A DNA stretch of 64,000 nt from Rhizobium sp. 11515TR (GTDB lineage: Bacteria; Pseudomonadota; Alphaproteobacteria; Rhizobiales; Rhizobiaceae): NCBI RefSeq assembly GCF_002277895.1, contig NZ_CP023000.1, positions 1,302,001 to 1,366,000 on the forward strand, read 5' to 3'. How positions within the stretch are numbered: the first letter of the stretch is position 1; every line of letters begins with the position of its first letter. The translations under genes were made by a program, and so were the position numbers. The notes under the pieces are model-generated. The model had not been told where the DNA came from. It saw only the letters and a program-made list of their open reading frames with translations, and made no database searches. Below, piece by piece: positions 1 to 8,342 of this stretch.

Positions 1-1529
1 GCAATCTGGGCAGTGCTCAACCCGGCAACCCCGGCCGTGCTTAGCGCCGCAACTTGCGCTGTCGACAGGGCCGCAATGGCCGTCGTGTCAAGACCCGATA
101 TGGCCTTGCTGGTGATTGCCGCGATGCTGGCGGTCGAGAGTGCGGCGATATCGTCCGTACTCAATGCGAACATCTGGGTCGAAGTCAGCGCTGCGACTTG
201 TGCCGTTGTCAGAGCCGCAATCTGCGCTGTGGTCATCGCGCTGATCTGGCTCGTTGTCAGCCCGGCGATGCCGCTTACGCTGAAGGCGGCAATTTGCGCG
301 GTTGAAAGCGCTGCGATATCACTCGTGCTCAAGGCTCCGGTCTGCGTCGTCTTGAGCGAATTGATTTGACTTGTCGTCAATGCACCGATCTGCGCCGTGC
401 TCAACGCGGTGATCTGGACGGTGGACAGGCCAGCAACGGCCGACTTGCTGAGGGCTGCGACCTGTGAGGCCGAGAGGGCGCTAACATCGCCCGTGCTCAT
501 GACCGCAACCTGGGTTGAGGTGAGCGCCGCAATTTGCGCCGTTGTCATCGCTGCGATCTGCGCCGTGCCCAAGGCAGCTATCTGAGCCGTTGTAAGGCCG
601 GAAATCGCGGCCGTGCTCAAGGCGGCAACTTGGTTCGTCGCAAGAGAGGAAATGGTTGCTGTCGAGAGGCCTGCGACCGCGGCAGCCGTAATCGCCGCCA
701 TGTCATCCGTCGAAAACGTGGCGATACCGCCGGTAGACAGCACGGAGAGCTGCGCCGAACCCAGCGCTTTGACCTGGCTGGAGGTGAGAGCTTCGGCTTG
801 CGCGGTGCTCAGGGCTGCGACTTGCGCCGTCTTCAGGCTGGCAATCGCACTGGCCGTCAGGGCCGCAATCTGAGCAGTTGAAAAGCCCGCTATATCGCTC
901 GTGGGCATGGCTGCGACTTGCGTCGTCTTGAGAGCGGCGATTTGCGCCGTCGTCAGGGCAGCAATTTGCGCCGTGCTAAGCGCCGCGATCTGGCTCGTCG
1001 TCAGATTGGAAATGCTGCTGGTGCTCAATGCCGCGACCTGGCCGGTCGAAAGCGTGGCCATTGCAGCGCTCGAGAGGCCCGCAATCGCCTTGCTGCTAAT
1101 CGCGGCCATATCGTCTGTCGAAAAGGTAGCCAGATCCGCGGCGCTGAGTGCAGCAATTTGCGACGAGCTCAAGACCCGGACCTGCGACGTCGTCAGGGCT
1201 TCCGCCTGCTCGATTGTCAGGGCCTGGAGTTGCTGTGTCGTGATCGCGGTGATCTGCACGGAACTGAAGCTCTCGATTGCAGATGTTGACAGGGCGGCCA
1301 ACTGATCGAGCGTGAGCCCCGGAATGGCGCTTTGCGAAATCGCGCTCAACTGCTGGGAGGTAAGAACTTCCACATCCTCTGTATCCAGCGCCGCGATCTG
1401 CGCTGATGTGAGAACGCTGATCTGCTTGGTGGACAGTGATGCCACATCTTCCGTGGTCCAGGCCGCCACAGCTGATGTTGAAAGAGATCTGATCTGAGTG
1501 AGGCTCAAGGATGAAACGATCGAAGTCAT
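1..1529 (-). CDS. Octapeptide-repeat protein, C-terminus beyond left edge
   Basis: I read this minus-strand frame codon by codon from the ATG at 1529 to base 3 and found no stop, so the gene continues past the window. After a seven-residue leader (MTSIVSS) the whole visible product, about 509 residues, is roughly 63 uninterrupted 8-residue repeats with consensus L-[S/T]-T-x-Q-[I/V]-A-A. Position 1 is L in about three quarters of copies and otherwise I, F, M or W. Position 5 is usually Q and sometimes D, A or G. There is no signal peptide, membrane segment or cysteine. A GGAAAGAG stretch lies about 10 bases before the ATG. The gene follows flgE on the same strand but beyond that gene's terminator, so it probably has its own promoter. 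I do not recognise a characterised family. A secreted or surface filament, or a flagellum-associated protein, is only a guess from the repeats and the neighbour. Confidence 0.88.
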   Translation of the reverse strand, partial: MTSIVSSLSLTQIRSLSTSAVAAWTTEDVASLSTKQISVLTSAQIAALDTEDVEVLTSQQLSAISQSAIPGLTLDQLAALSTSAIESFSSVQITAITTQQLQALTIEQAEALTTSQVRVLSSSQIAALSAADLATFSTDDMAAISSKAIAGLSSAAMATLSTGQVAALSTSSISNLTTSQIAALSTAQIAALTTAQIAALKTTQVAAMPTSDIAGFSTAQIAALTASAIASLKTAQVAALSTAQAEALTSSQVKALGSAQLSVLSTGGIATFSTDDMAAITAAAVAGLSTATISSLATNQVAALSTAAISGLTTAQIAALGTAQIAAMTTAQIAALTSTQVAVMSTGDVSALSASQVAALSKSAVAGLSTVQITALSTAQIGALTTSQINSLKTTQTGALSTSDIAALSTAQIAAFSVSGIAGLTTSQISAMTTAQIAALTTAQVAALTSTQMFALSTDDIAALSTASIAAITSKAISGLDTTAIAALSTAQVAALSTAGVAGLSTAQI

Positions 1530-1779
1530 AAACAGGACTCTTTCCGTAGCCACGTTGCACTGTCAGCATGTTCAAAGCCGACCAAGCTTGCCTCGCCGAA
1601 GCGTTGGCAGATTAACACTCTCTAAAATTCACGCCCCACGCTTTCAGCGTAGTTCGACTGGCTTGCCTGAAGCTGTGGTTGAACTTGTGATTGTCGTTGT
1701 GAGTATCGAATTCCCCGACTGGTCGAAATCCGATCATGCCGATCGAGCAGCAGGCTTCGTCGCCGGACCGTACGACGAA

Positions 1780-1799
1780 AAGGGCCCCGGAGGGCCCTT
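1780..1799 (-). terminator. Rho-independent terminator of flgE
   Basis: A perfect 8-bp GC-rich stem (AAGGGCCC and GGGCCCTT) encloses a 4-base loop. On the minus strand it is followed by a short T run (CTTTTCG). It starts 20 bases after the flgE stop and separates flgE from the octapeptide-repeat gene. Confidence 0.8.
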
Positions 1800-1819
1800 C
1801 TGATTAAGCAGGCGGAAGA

Positions 1820-3115
1820 TCAGCGCTGGAGGTTGACCAGCACGTCCAGCAGGTCGGAGCCCGTCTGGAAGACCTTGGAGTTCGCCGTGTAGCTCTTCTG
1901 TGCCTGGATCATATCGGTGAGCTGGCCGGCCAAATCGACGTTCGATGCTTCCAGCGAGTTCGACTGGATATAGCCGAGACCGTTGCTGTTGGCGAAGCTG
2001 GTGACCGTCACGCCGGAATCGGCATTGGCCTGATAGACGTTGCCGCTCAAGAGCGTCAGCTTGTCCGGGCTTGCAACGGTCGCGAGCGGGATCTGGTAGA
2101 TCGCCTTGGGGTCGCCGGTCTTGTAGTTTGCATAGACAATGCCGTTCTTGTCGATGGTGACGCCGGTAACGGGGCTTGCCGCCTGACCGTTGGTCGAGCC
2201 CGTCGAGCTGAAGTCGCTGGCCTTCTGCGTCATCCCGCTCAGATCCATCGCGATGGACCCGCCCGTTGTTGGATCGGTGATGGTGAATGTCCCACCGCTC
2301 GTCATGTTGCCGTTTGCGTCGAATGTCAATGTGGATGGATTGGGAACATTGACTGGGTCTGACGAATAAGGGAACGAGGAGCTGCCTGACGTGCTCTTGT
2401 CGGCATTGCGATAGACGCTGACCTCCCACTGATCGGTCGCGCCCGTCGTGGAATTGGCGGACTGAATTTTGGTGTAGTAAACGTCATACATGACGGAGTT
2501 GCCGAGCTTGTCATAGGCAACAACCGAGCTCTTCTGGGTATTTGAAGTAACCGAGGTCGGGTTGGCGCTCGGCAATGTCGCTGTATCGGTAACGACCGTT
2601 GCGTTCGAATTGAGGTTACCGGTGAAGGTACCCGTTGTTGAGGGCGAGCTGGCAAGACCGCTCTGATTGACGTTGATCGGCACCAGGCCGTCGAAGCCGT
2701 TGACGACGACAGCCGGTGCTCCCGAAGCATAGGAATAACCCATCAGGGTATAGCCAGCGGAGTTTACGAGGTTGCCGTTTGCGTCAGGCGTAAAGTCGCC
2801 TGCGCGGGTCAGGACGGTCTTGCCGTCGGCGCCCTGCACGACGAAGAAGCCGGCGCCCTGGATCGACAAGTCGCTGCTCGACGAGGTGGAGACCGTATCG
2901 CCCTGCTGCGAGACCGAATAGCTGACGTTGGTTTCGACGCTGCCTGAATTATAGTTGCCGCCGCCCGAAGGGAGAATCAACGACGAAAAGCTGGTGCTCG
3001 CCGACTTGTAGCCCGTTGTATTGACGTTCGCGATGTTGTCCGACACGGTGCTAAGCTTATTTGCCTGCGCGTTCATGCCGGAAACTGCCGTTTTCATGCT
3101 ACCAAAGATGCTCAT
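1820..3115 (-). CDS. flgE: Flagellar hook protein FlgE
   Basis: FlgE polymerises outside the cell into the hook that joins the flagellar rod to the filament. The 431-residue product starts MSIFGSMKTAVSGMNAQ and has the rod/hook signature SDNIANVNTTGYKS at about residues 25-38. A segment with SIQGAGFFVV lies near residue 85. The C-terminus carries the SLEASNVDL and DMIQAQKSYTANSKVFQTG motifs shared by axial flagellar proteins. The middle is Ser/Thr/Gly-rich, as in rhizobial hooks, and the length fits that group. GAGGAACC precedes the ATG. No other flagellar gene is visible (flgK, flgL, flgD, flbT and flaF are absent), which is unusual for flgE. This may be a second, displaced hook gene, or the rest of a cluster may lie outside the window. 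Confidence 0.93.
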   Translation of the reverse strand: MSIFGSMKTAVSGMNAQANKLSTVSDNIANVNTTGYKSASTSFSSLILPSGGGNYNSGSVETNVSYSVSQQGDTVSTSSSSDLSIQGAGFFVVQGADGKTVLTRAGDFTPDANGNLVNSAGYTLMGYSYASGAPAVVVNGFDGLVPINVNQSGLASSPSTTGTFTGNLNSNATVVTDTATLPSANPTSVTSNTQKSSVVAYDKLGNSVMYDVYYTKIQSANSTTGATDQWEVSVYRNADKSTSGSSSFPYSSDPVNVPNPSTLTFDANGNMTSGGTFTITDPTTGGSIAMDLSGMTQKASDFSSTGSTNGQAASPVTGVTIDKNGIVYANYKTGDPKAIYQIPLATVASPDKLTLLSGNVYQANADSGVTVTSFANSNGLGYIQSNSLEASNVDLAGQLTDMIQAQKSYTANSKVFQTGSDLLDVLVNLQR

Positions 3116-3490
3116 TGGTTCCTCGCACGTTGCTGATGCTGGGATGGTAGCGACAATGACTTGTGTGAAGCTGGCTTTTTGGCGCGCGCCGCCAGTTTGA
3201 ATCAGTTCAAAACATTCGACGATCCTTGAGCCGACGGCTCAATCGCCGGTGCGGAATTCCTTGGGGCGCGCCTTTGCCGCAGTGAGTGTTTTCCAGGCCG
3301 AGCGAAAGAGTGCCAGACGGGCGCCTTGCAGGCCTCGCACCTGTCGTTGTCGAGACTGCGAACGATATTCCCAGGCTCTCGCCGATTGATGAGTGAGTGG
3401 TTGAGAGATGCTTGCCGGAACTTGGCTGTTCCAGGGCGATGTTTTGCGTCAGCTGCCTGATCGGCAACGGATACACCACCCTGTGGACTG
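3116..3490. other. Intergenic region with no supported gene
   Basis: These 375 bases lie between the start of flgE and the end of the DUF4239-type gene. They should hold the flgE promoter, since flgE reads leftward from 3115. Open frames here, such as the minus-strand one from 3663 down to 3202, have basic, low-complexity translations and overlap the neighbouring gene, so I do not call them. Confidence 0.5.
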
Positions 3491-4291
3491 CTATTGTGCC
3501 AGCATATCGGTGAGCGCATGCCGCATGGATTCGCTCGAAATGCCGAAGAGACCGCCATAGGGAAGATCAAGATCGAGGATGACAAACATGACGCTCGCCA
3601 CCGAGACGATGGCGACAGCGACAATGGAACCCGCGAGCGGGTTTCTGGGAGCTTGAAGACCAAAGCTTAGGAATACCAGCATAAGCCAGAAGATCAGGAC
3701 GCCGAGAAACGGTGTTGAAAGCGAGCCGTGCGCGTCCTCGATCACGGTCCATCGCGCTGCAAGGAGATCGCTGAAGAGCTGATTGCAACGGGTTACGAGC
3801 AGTTGATGCAAGGCATCGGTTGGCTGCTCGCGGGCGATGCCGAGACCCATATCGTTGAGAATTGCTCCAAGAGCAGGCGCTTCGCCAGTCAAAGGCAATT
3901 TTGATATGTCGGGATATGTCATCCCCGCCGGAACTGGCTCACCCGGCCATGTGCTGGCAATGACGGCGGTTGTATAGCTGCGCAGAAGTTGTCGCTCATT
4001 ATCCAATGCCGGGCCGTAATTCCTCAGACAGCGGTCCATCTCTGCGAGACTGGCGGCGTAGCGGTTGCGATCGTGAGACGCCGTTGTGAATGCGTTCAGT
4101 TCCGATGCCAGAAGCAAGCTCATGACGAGTGCGGCAAAAGTGACAAGAAGGGCTGTAACGACCCGGAGGAAGTCTATTGTCTCGTTGCCGCGATGGGGGG
4201 CAGGTAATCTCGCGCGCAATATCGAACCGACTGCGGCGCTAAACACAAGGAGAACAAACAAAGCCAGCGTCCACACTGCTTCGCGCTGCAT
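3491..4291 (-). CDS. DUF4239-type integral membrane protein
   Basis: This 266-residue protein has two membrane segments near the N-terminus (about residues 5-25 and 42-66), a soluble central part of about 130 residues, and two C-terminal segments (about 190-210 and 218-240). The last segment runs into DLDLPYGGLFGIS. That layout and the acidic D-L-D-x-P-[YF]-x-G motif are typical of DUF4239 (bestrophin-like) proteins, whose function is unsettled. I prefer the ATG at 4291 because GGAG lies 9 bases upstream; an ATG at 4312 would add seven residues but has no ribosome-binding site. It is monocistronic, and its neighbours give no functional clue. Confidence 0.72.
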   Translation of the reverse strand: MQREAVWTLALFVLLVFSAAVGSILRARLPAPHRGNETIDFLRVVTALLVTFAALVMSLLLASELNAFTTASHDRNRYAASLAEMDRCLRNYGPALDNERQLLRSYTTAVIASTWPGEPVPAGMTYPDISKLPLTGEAPALGAILNDMGLGIAREQPTDALHQLLVTRCNQLFSDLLAARWTVIEDAHGSLSTPFLGVLIFWLMLVFLSFGLQAPRNPLAGSIVAVAIVSVASVMFVILDLDLPYGGLFGISSESMRHALTDMLAQ

Positions 4292-4460
4292 CGAAAAATG
4301 CTCCAGCTGCATATGGCCGTCGATTATGTCATGTATAGCGAGGAAGCGGGAGGATAAAAGCTCCGTGTCCTTTCATGGGTGTTCGCATAGCCCAGCAGGC
4401 CGGTGTCTCTTGCTGCCGGGGAGTTTTGAAATCAGCTATGGTACAAGTCGGCAGAATGGA

Positions 4461-4787
4461 TCAGGTGCATACCGCGATGCAAACGGACAGCCAGATTAAG
4501 GCAACCCCAAGTGCCAACGCGCGCCTGGCACCGACAACTTTCTCTGCCTCTTCTTCCGCTACCGGCGTCGTTACGATCCAGGGCACGGAGCCGAGAGCCG
4601 CGAATCCGATGATGGCTAGGGCCACTACGAAATAATCGGATATGCGCCAAGGCCCCTGATCATACACCCCCCAGTAGCCCAGAAAGGCCATTCCCACTGC
4701 AAACATCGTCGCGGACGCGGAGCAAAGCCCCGTAACAGAGCCCGCAGGTGCCCGCAACTTGCTTTTTTCCGGTGTTGACCCGTTCAT
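4461..4787 (-). CDS. Small three-span membrane protein, unknown function
   Basis: The 108-residue product has three likely transmembrane helices, at about residues 20-42, 49-73 and 90-107. A charged loop (EEEAEKVVGARR) sits between the second and third. The hydrophobic pattern and composition look like a real inner-membrane protein rather than a shadow frame, and no competing frame on the other strand looks better. I do not recognise the family. It lies 169 bases upstream of the DUF4239-type gene on the same strand, so the two could share transcription. The ribosome-binding site is weak (GGATATGG), so the start is uncertain. Confidence 0.55.
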   Translation of the reverse strand: MNGSTPEKSKLRAPAGSVTGLCSASATMFAVGMAFLGYWGVYDQGPWRISDYFVVALAIIGFAALGSVPWIVTTPVAEEEAEKVVGARRALALGVALIWLSVCIAVCT

Positions 4788-4991
4788 GACGCCATATCCG
4801 CGACGGCAAGTCGCCTCTCCGCATATATGTCAGGAATTGCGCGCGAGGTGAAGCGATTGAAATCGCCAACAGCTGAATTGCGACAATGGCGATTGTCGTG
4901 TTGATCTCCAGCCTACAGTTCGTCTATTGCGACTTCGATTCTCTAAAGCAGGTCGTGGGCCGGTATTTCTTCGGATGCCGGCAAAGCGCAC

Positions 4992-5765
4992 CTAACGATA
5001 AAACTCCGACGGCGGCTTGCCGAAATGCCGGCGGAACATGGCGGTAAAAGCGCTCTGGCTGGCGTAACCGCAGTCGAAGGCGACGTCGATGATGCGTTCG
5101 CCATTTGCCAGTTTGCGCAGTGCGGACAAGAGGCGTGCCTGTTCGCGCCATTGCGCGAAACTCATGCCCGTTTCCCTGGCAAAGAGGCGGTGCACCGTCT
5201 TGGCCGTTACATTCAAACGTTCGGCCCATCGCCCCGCAGTCGACGTATCGGCAGGATGCGCGGTGATCGCCTCGCAGATCCGTCTGATACGCTCATCCTC
5301 CGGCATGGGAAGATGCAGGGGCAAGACATCGGAGACCCGTACTTCATCTAGGAGCAATTGCATGAGACGGTCGTCTCGACTGCCTTCCCCATAGTCGAGC
5401 GGAACTTTGACGGCGGCAACGATGAGCTCGCGCAGCAGCGGCGAAACCTCGATCACGCAGCTTTCCGCCGGCATATGGCGGATTGCTGTCGCATCGATGA
5501 AAACGGTTCGGATCTTGACCTCGCCGGACATCTTCACGTCATGCTCCAGCCCGGCGGCGAGCCACAGCGCCCGGTTCGGCGGCACCACCCACGACCCTTC
5601 TGCCGACCGCACGATCATTACCCCCTCGATCGCATGCAGCAACTGGCCGCGCGGATGCGAATGCCAGCCGGTGGAAGCGCCGTCAGGATAGTTGACGTCC
5701 ATAGCCGCCATGGCGCGATGGGTATTATGAAACTCAAGATGTTTGCGCGTCGGATCGCTTTGCAT
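4992..5765 (-). CDS. AraC-family regulator with N-terminal cupin (NimR-like)
   Basis: The 257-residue protein has a cupin sensor domain with GWHSHPRGQLLHA at about residues 33-45. It ends in a two-helix AraC DNA-binding domain (RWAERLNVTAKTVHRLF, then DVAFDCGYASQSAFTAMFRR) at about residues 160-257. This is the architecture of AraC regulators that control a divergent exporter, such as NimR of E. coli. It is divergent from the EamA transporter at 5861 across 95 bases, so that gene is its likely target. It is clearly paralogous to the regulator at 9634: both share EVSPLLR or EISPLLR after the cupin, and FxxWREQA in the DNA-binding domain. Confidence 0.85.
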   Translation of the reverse strand: MQSDPTRKHLEFHNTHRAMAAMDVNYPDGASTGWHSHPRGQLLHAIEGVMIVRSAEGSWVVPPNRALWLAAGLEHDVKMSGEVKIRTVFIDATAIRHMPAESCVIEVSPLLRELIVAAVKVPLDYGEGSRDDRLMQLLLDEVRVSDVLPLHLPMPEDERIRRICEAITAHPADTSTAGRWAERLNVTAKTVHRLFARETGMSFAQWREQARLLSALRKLANGERIIDVAFDCGYASQSAFTAMFRRHFGKPPSEFYR

Positions 5766-5860
5766 GTCCCAATCTCTGCAGTCATGGTCATCATAGAGCG
5801 ATACGGACTGGCTTCAAGGCGATAAGTCAGGGCGTTCGAATTGGTCCATGGTTATCGCAC

Positions 5861-6781
5861 ATGAAAAATAAGCTCGCATTTCTCAATCCCCTCGTCGCCA
5901 TCATCCTCTGGTCCGGAAACGTCATCGTCTCCAGACTGTCAGCCCACACGATCGGGCCGGAGGCAATCACCTTCTATCGTCTGCTTCTCGCCGTCTTTTT
6001 GATGAGCACCTTCGTCGCCATCCCCGCCTGGCGAAACCGCTTCGTCATCTGGCCGCATCTCGGGCAATTCGCTATTCTCGGCTTCCTCGCCATGTGCTTC
6101 TTCCAGAGCCTATCCTATCTGGCGGCGGAAACGACCACGGCGACGAACATGGCGGTGTTCACGGCCTTGACGCCGCTGCTTACGGTGGCTTTGAGCGCCT
6201 TTGTGTTGAAGGATACGCCGACCGTCGGCATGGTCGGCGGCGGCGTTCTGTCGCTTGCCGGGCTTATCTATCTGGTGAGTGCCGGCGATCCGGCAGCGCT
6301 TGCTCGCAATGGCGTGCATCTCGGCGATCCGCTGATGTTCATAGCGGCGTTGAGCTATGCCGTGTATGGGGTTCTGCTCAAGCGCTGGAGCCTGCCAGTC
6401 GCCGGCTGGCAATCGACCTATATGCAGGCGATCTGCGCTCTGGTCATCATGTTTCCGGCGTTCCTTGCAACGCCTGCGCCCTTGCGTTCGCTGAATGCCG
6501 AGACCTTGCCGCTGATTGCCTATGCCGGGGGCCTTGCCTCCGTCGTTCTTCCGTTCCTGTGGGTGCGCGGCGTCCACATTCTTGGACCCAATCGTTGCGC
6601 GGCCTTCATGAACCTCTTGCCGGTCTTCACCGCGCTCGGCGCCATCGTGATGCTCGGCGAGCCCGTGCGCGCCTACCATGTCATCGGCGGCGGCGCCGCT
6701 CTTGTAGGCGTTGCCTGCGTCGGGCTTTTCCGCCGGCCGTTGCGTGGCTCATCGCCACTTGTCGCGGAGATCGTCGAGTAA
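5861..6781 (+). CDS. EamA/DMT-family transporter
   Basis: This is a 306-residue inner-membrane protein with about ten transmembrane helices in two EamA repeats (about residues 9-140 and 152-286). The first repeat contains SGNVIVSRLSAHTIGPEAIT and the second ends with LGEPVRAYHVIGGGAALVG, both typical of the drug/metabolite transporter superfamily. Such proteins usually export metabolites or toxic compounds; the substrate cannot be read from the sequence. It is divergent from the cupin-AraC regulator at 4992-5765, which probably controls it. It ends 66 bases from the convergent gene at 6848. Confidence 0.85.
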   Translation: MKNKLAFLNPLVAIILWSGNVIVSRLSAHTIGPEAITFYRLLLAVFLMSTFVAIPAWRNRFVIWPHLGQFAILGFLAMCFFQSLSYLAAETTTATNMAVFTALTPLLTVALSAFVLKDTPTVGMVGGGVLSLAGLIYLVSAGDPAALARNGVHLGDPLMFIAALSYAVYGVLLKRWSLPVAGWQSTYMQAICALVIMFPAFLATPAPLRSLNAETLPLIAYAGGLASVVLPFLWVRGVHILGPNRCAAFMNLLPVFTALGAIVMLGEPVRAYHVIGGGAALVGVACVGLFRRPLRGSSPLVAEIVE

Positions 6782-6847
6782 CGGTCTAAGGCATGGCACG
6801 TGAACGCGGACTCGTTGGAGGCCGCGTCCATCTCTATTGGTCGAATG

Positions 6848-7942
6848 TCACTTCCAGCTCGTAAAATCCGAGGCGGCGCAGCCGAAGGGCGCGCGTTGAT
6901 CACCGAAGCGCTTCTTCAACTGATCGCAGCCCCAGCGGTTGAGTGGCGCCGGCATCATATTGTTGAGGTCCATGGCGGGCGAGGTGAATTGCGACTCGGC
7001 GCTGGTCACATACCAGACCCAGTAACCGAAAATGCCGACGATGAAGAGAAGTATAACCAGGAAAACCCTGGCGAGCCGCGCCATGACGGTCGGTCCTTTT
7101 TTCCCTTGGGCAATGAGCTCCAGCGGCTGGCCGCCAAGCTCTGCCGTCAGCGGGGCGAGAATGCTCGCGCGCTCTTGCGCGGCCATGTCGATCCGCTCCA
7201 GTCGGCTGTCCAAAAGTACCGGGAGAGCCGTATTTCCATGCCAGACGGCGAGCGCCACGGGCTTGCCATCCTTTGCGCCGACAACCAGAGGTTCCCGCCC
7301 TGGCTCGAAGTTCGTATGGGCCGCCCGTCCGGTTTTTCTGCCGGCGATCTTGTCAGTATAAGTCACCGTCAGCCGCTTGCCTCGTCGCTGGAAGGTCGTG
7401 ATTTCCACCGGGACCGGCGCGAGTTGAGCAGCCCGGTGCAATTGCCCGCGAGCACGCCAGACACGCAGGATCTGGAAGATCATTGCGATGCAGGCGCCTC
7501 CAAGAAGTGCGACGAAGACGGCAAGCGTTATGATCCGGTTCCAGAGCATATCCAGCCCGAGGCTGAGGGTCGCCAAGTCCGGATGGTCGCCGGAGATGAC
7601 GAGGTCCGTGTCGTAGTCACCGGCGTGGATGTCGACGAACATGATCTCGACATCCCTGTCATAGGTCTGGCCATTGTGGGCGTAGTTGAGGTGCGCCTCG
7701 CAGGTTGTGAAGAAACCCTTCCGGGTCGAGCATTTTCCATCGCGGATATCGCCGTTGACGAGCTTGACGGGATTTTGGCTGATCGTCCAATCCCTCAATA
7801 TGCCCGGAGCTTCGGAAACAGCCATGAAAACGGTCAGGCCGGTCAGGATCGGCAGCGAGAAATAGACGGCCTTCGGCATTGAAATAAGGTTCTGAGCAAG
7901 CCGCAGGGCTCTCTCGGGAAGTTTGATCGTCGGGAATGTCAT
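6848..7942 (-). CDS. Membrane protein with extracytoplasmic domain, DUF3592-like
   Basis: Starting at the ATG at 7942 the product has 364 residues. There is one hydrophobic segment near residues 22-42, a second at about 135-160 and a third at about 297-318. The first loop carries a pair of cysteines (GKCSTRKGFFTTCEAHL) and a YAHNGQTYDRDV stretch. This resembles DUF3592-type domains, which are membrane proteins of unknown role. The C-terminal tail has two more cysteines (WGCDQLKK and APFGCAA). The frame opens further upstream at 8038, but those 32 residues look unlike a real N-terminus, so I chose 7942. It is monocistronic and convergent with the EamA gene. Function unknown. Confidence 0.68.
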   Translation of the reverse strand: MTFPTIKLPERALRLAQNLISMPKAVYFSLPILTGLTVFMAVSEAPGILRDWTISQNPVKLVNGDIRDGKCSTRKGFFTTCEAHLNYAHNGQTYDRDVEIMFVDIHAGDYDTDLVISGDHPDLATLSLGLDMLWNRIITLAVFVALLGGACIAMIFQILRVWRARGQLHRAAQLAPVPVEITTFQRRGKRLTVTYTDKIAGRKTGRAAHTNFEPGREPLVVGAKDGKPVALAVWHGNTALPVLLDSRLERIDMAAQERASILAPLTAELGGQPLELIAQGKKGPTVMARLARVFLVILLFIVGIFGYWVWYVTSAESQFTSPAMDLNNMMPAPLNRWGCDQLKKRFGDQRAPFGCAASDFTSWK

Positions 7943-8296
7943 TGTCTGCCTGAAACTCCGAGTGGTTGTGTAGGCATCCGCAAAGCAGGAAGCGAAGCGG
8001 GAGCTGCGCAAAATCCTGGGGTCCGACTTTGCACCCACATCTGCAGCGCGAGGAAATAGACACTCTACCCGTCAGCTCAATACCCGGTTGTAGGCCATTC
8101 GACGATTTCATGGTGATGCCCACAGCAAACCCGCATGGGTGTGACCTTTTTGTACCGCAACTTTGACCGGTGCAGACGAGCCCGTTTAAAGCGCGTCGCG
8201 ATCTTTCAGATTGGGCGGGTATAGGCCGACATGGGCAGCGGCGATGACATCGAAGCTGGGTGAAGAAAATCTCCGCCTCGTGAAAGGTAGAGGGCG
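7943..8296. other. Intergenic region upstream of the 7942 gene
   Basis: About 350 bases lie between the chosen start at 7942 and the hairpin after the MFS gene. This stretch should hold the promoter of the gene reading leftward from 7942. Short open frames on both strands (for example 7966-8166 on the plus strand) have no protein-like features. I see nothing else in it. Confidence 0.4.
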
Positions 8297-8323
8297 AGGC
8301 GCCGATGTCCCACCTCGGCGCCT
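8297..8323 (-). terminator. Hairpin after the fsr-like gene
   Basis: A perfect 9-bp stem (AGGCGCCGA and TCGGCGCCT) with a 9-base loop sits 20 bases beyond the stop of the MFS gene. There is no clear T run after it on the minus strand, so it may be a weak or Rho-assisted terminator. Confidence 0.5.
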
Positions 8324-8342
8324 TATCCCTTTCAGGTTGCCC

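Noticed and set aside
13..1305. Plus-strand open frames of 60-135 codons rich in Ala, Val and Ser
   Set aside because: They are the antisense of the octapeptide-repeat gene; their periodicity simply mirrors the minus-strand repeats.
1096..1575. Minus-strand 159-codon frame with its own ATG
   Set aside because: It is out of frame with the repeat gene and lacks the octad pattern; its translation has no protein-like features.
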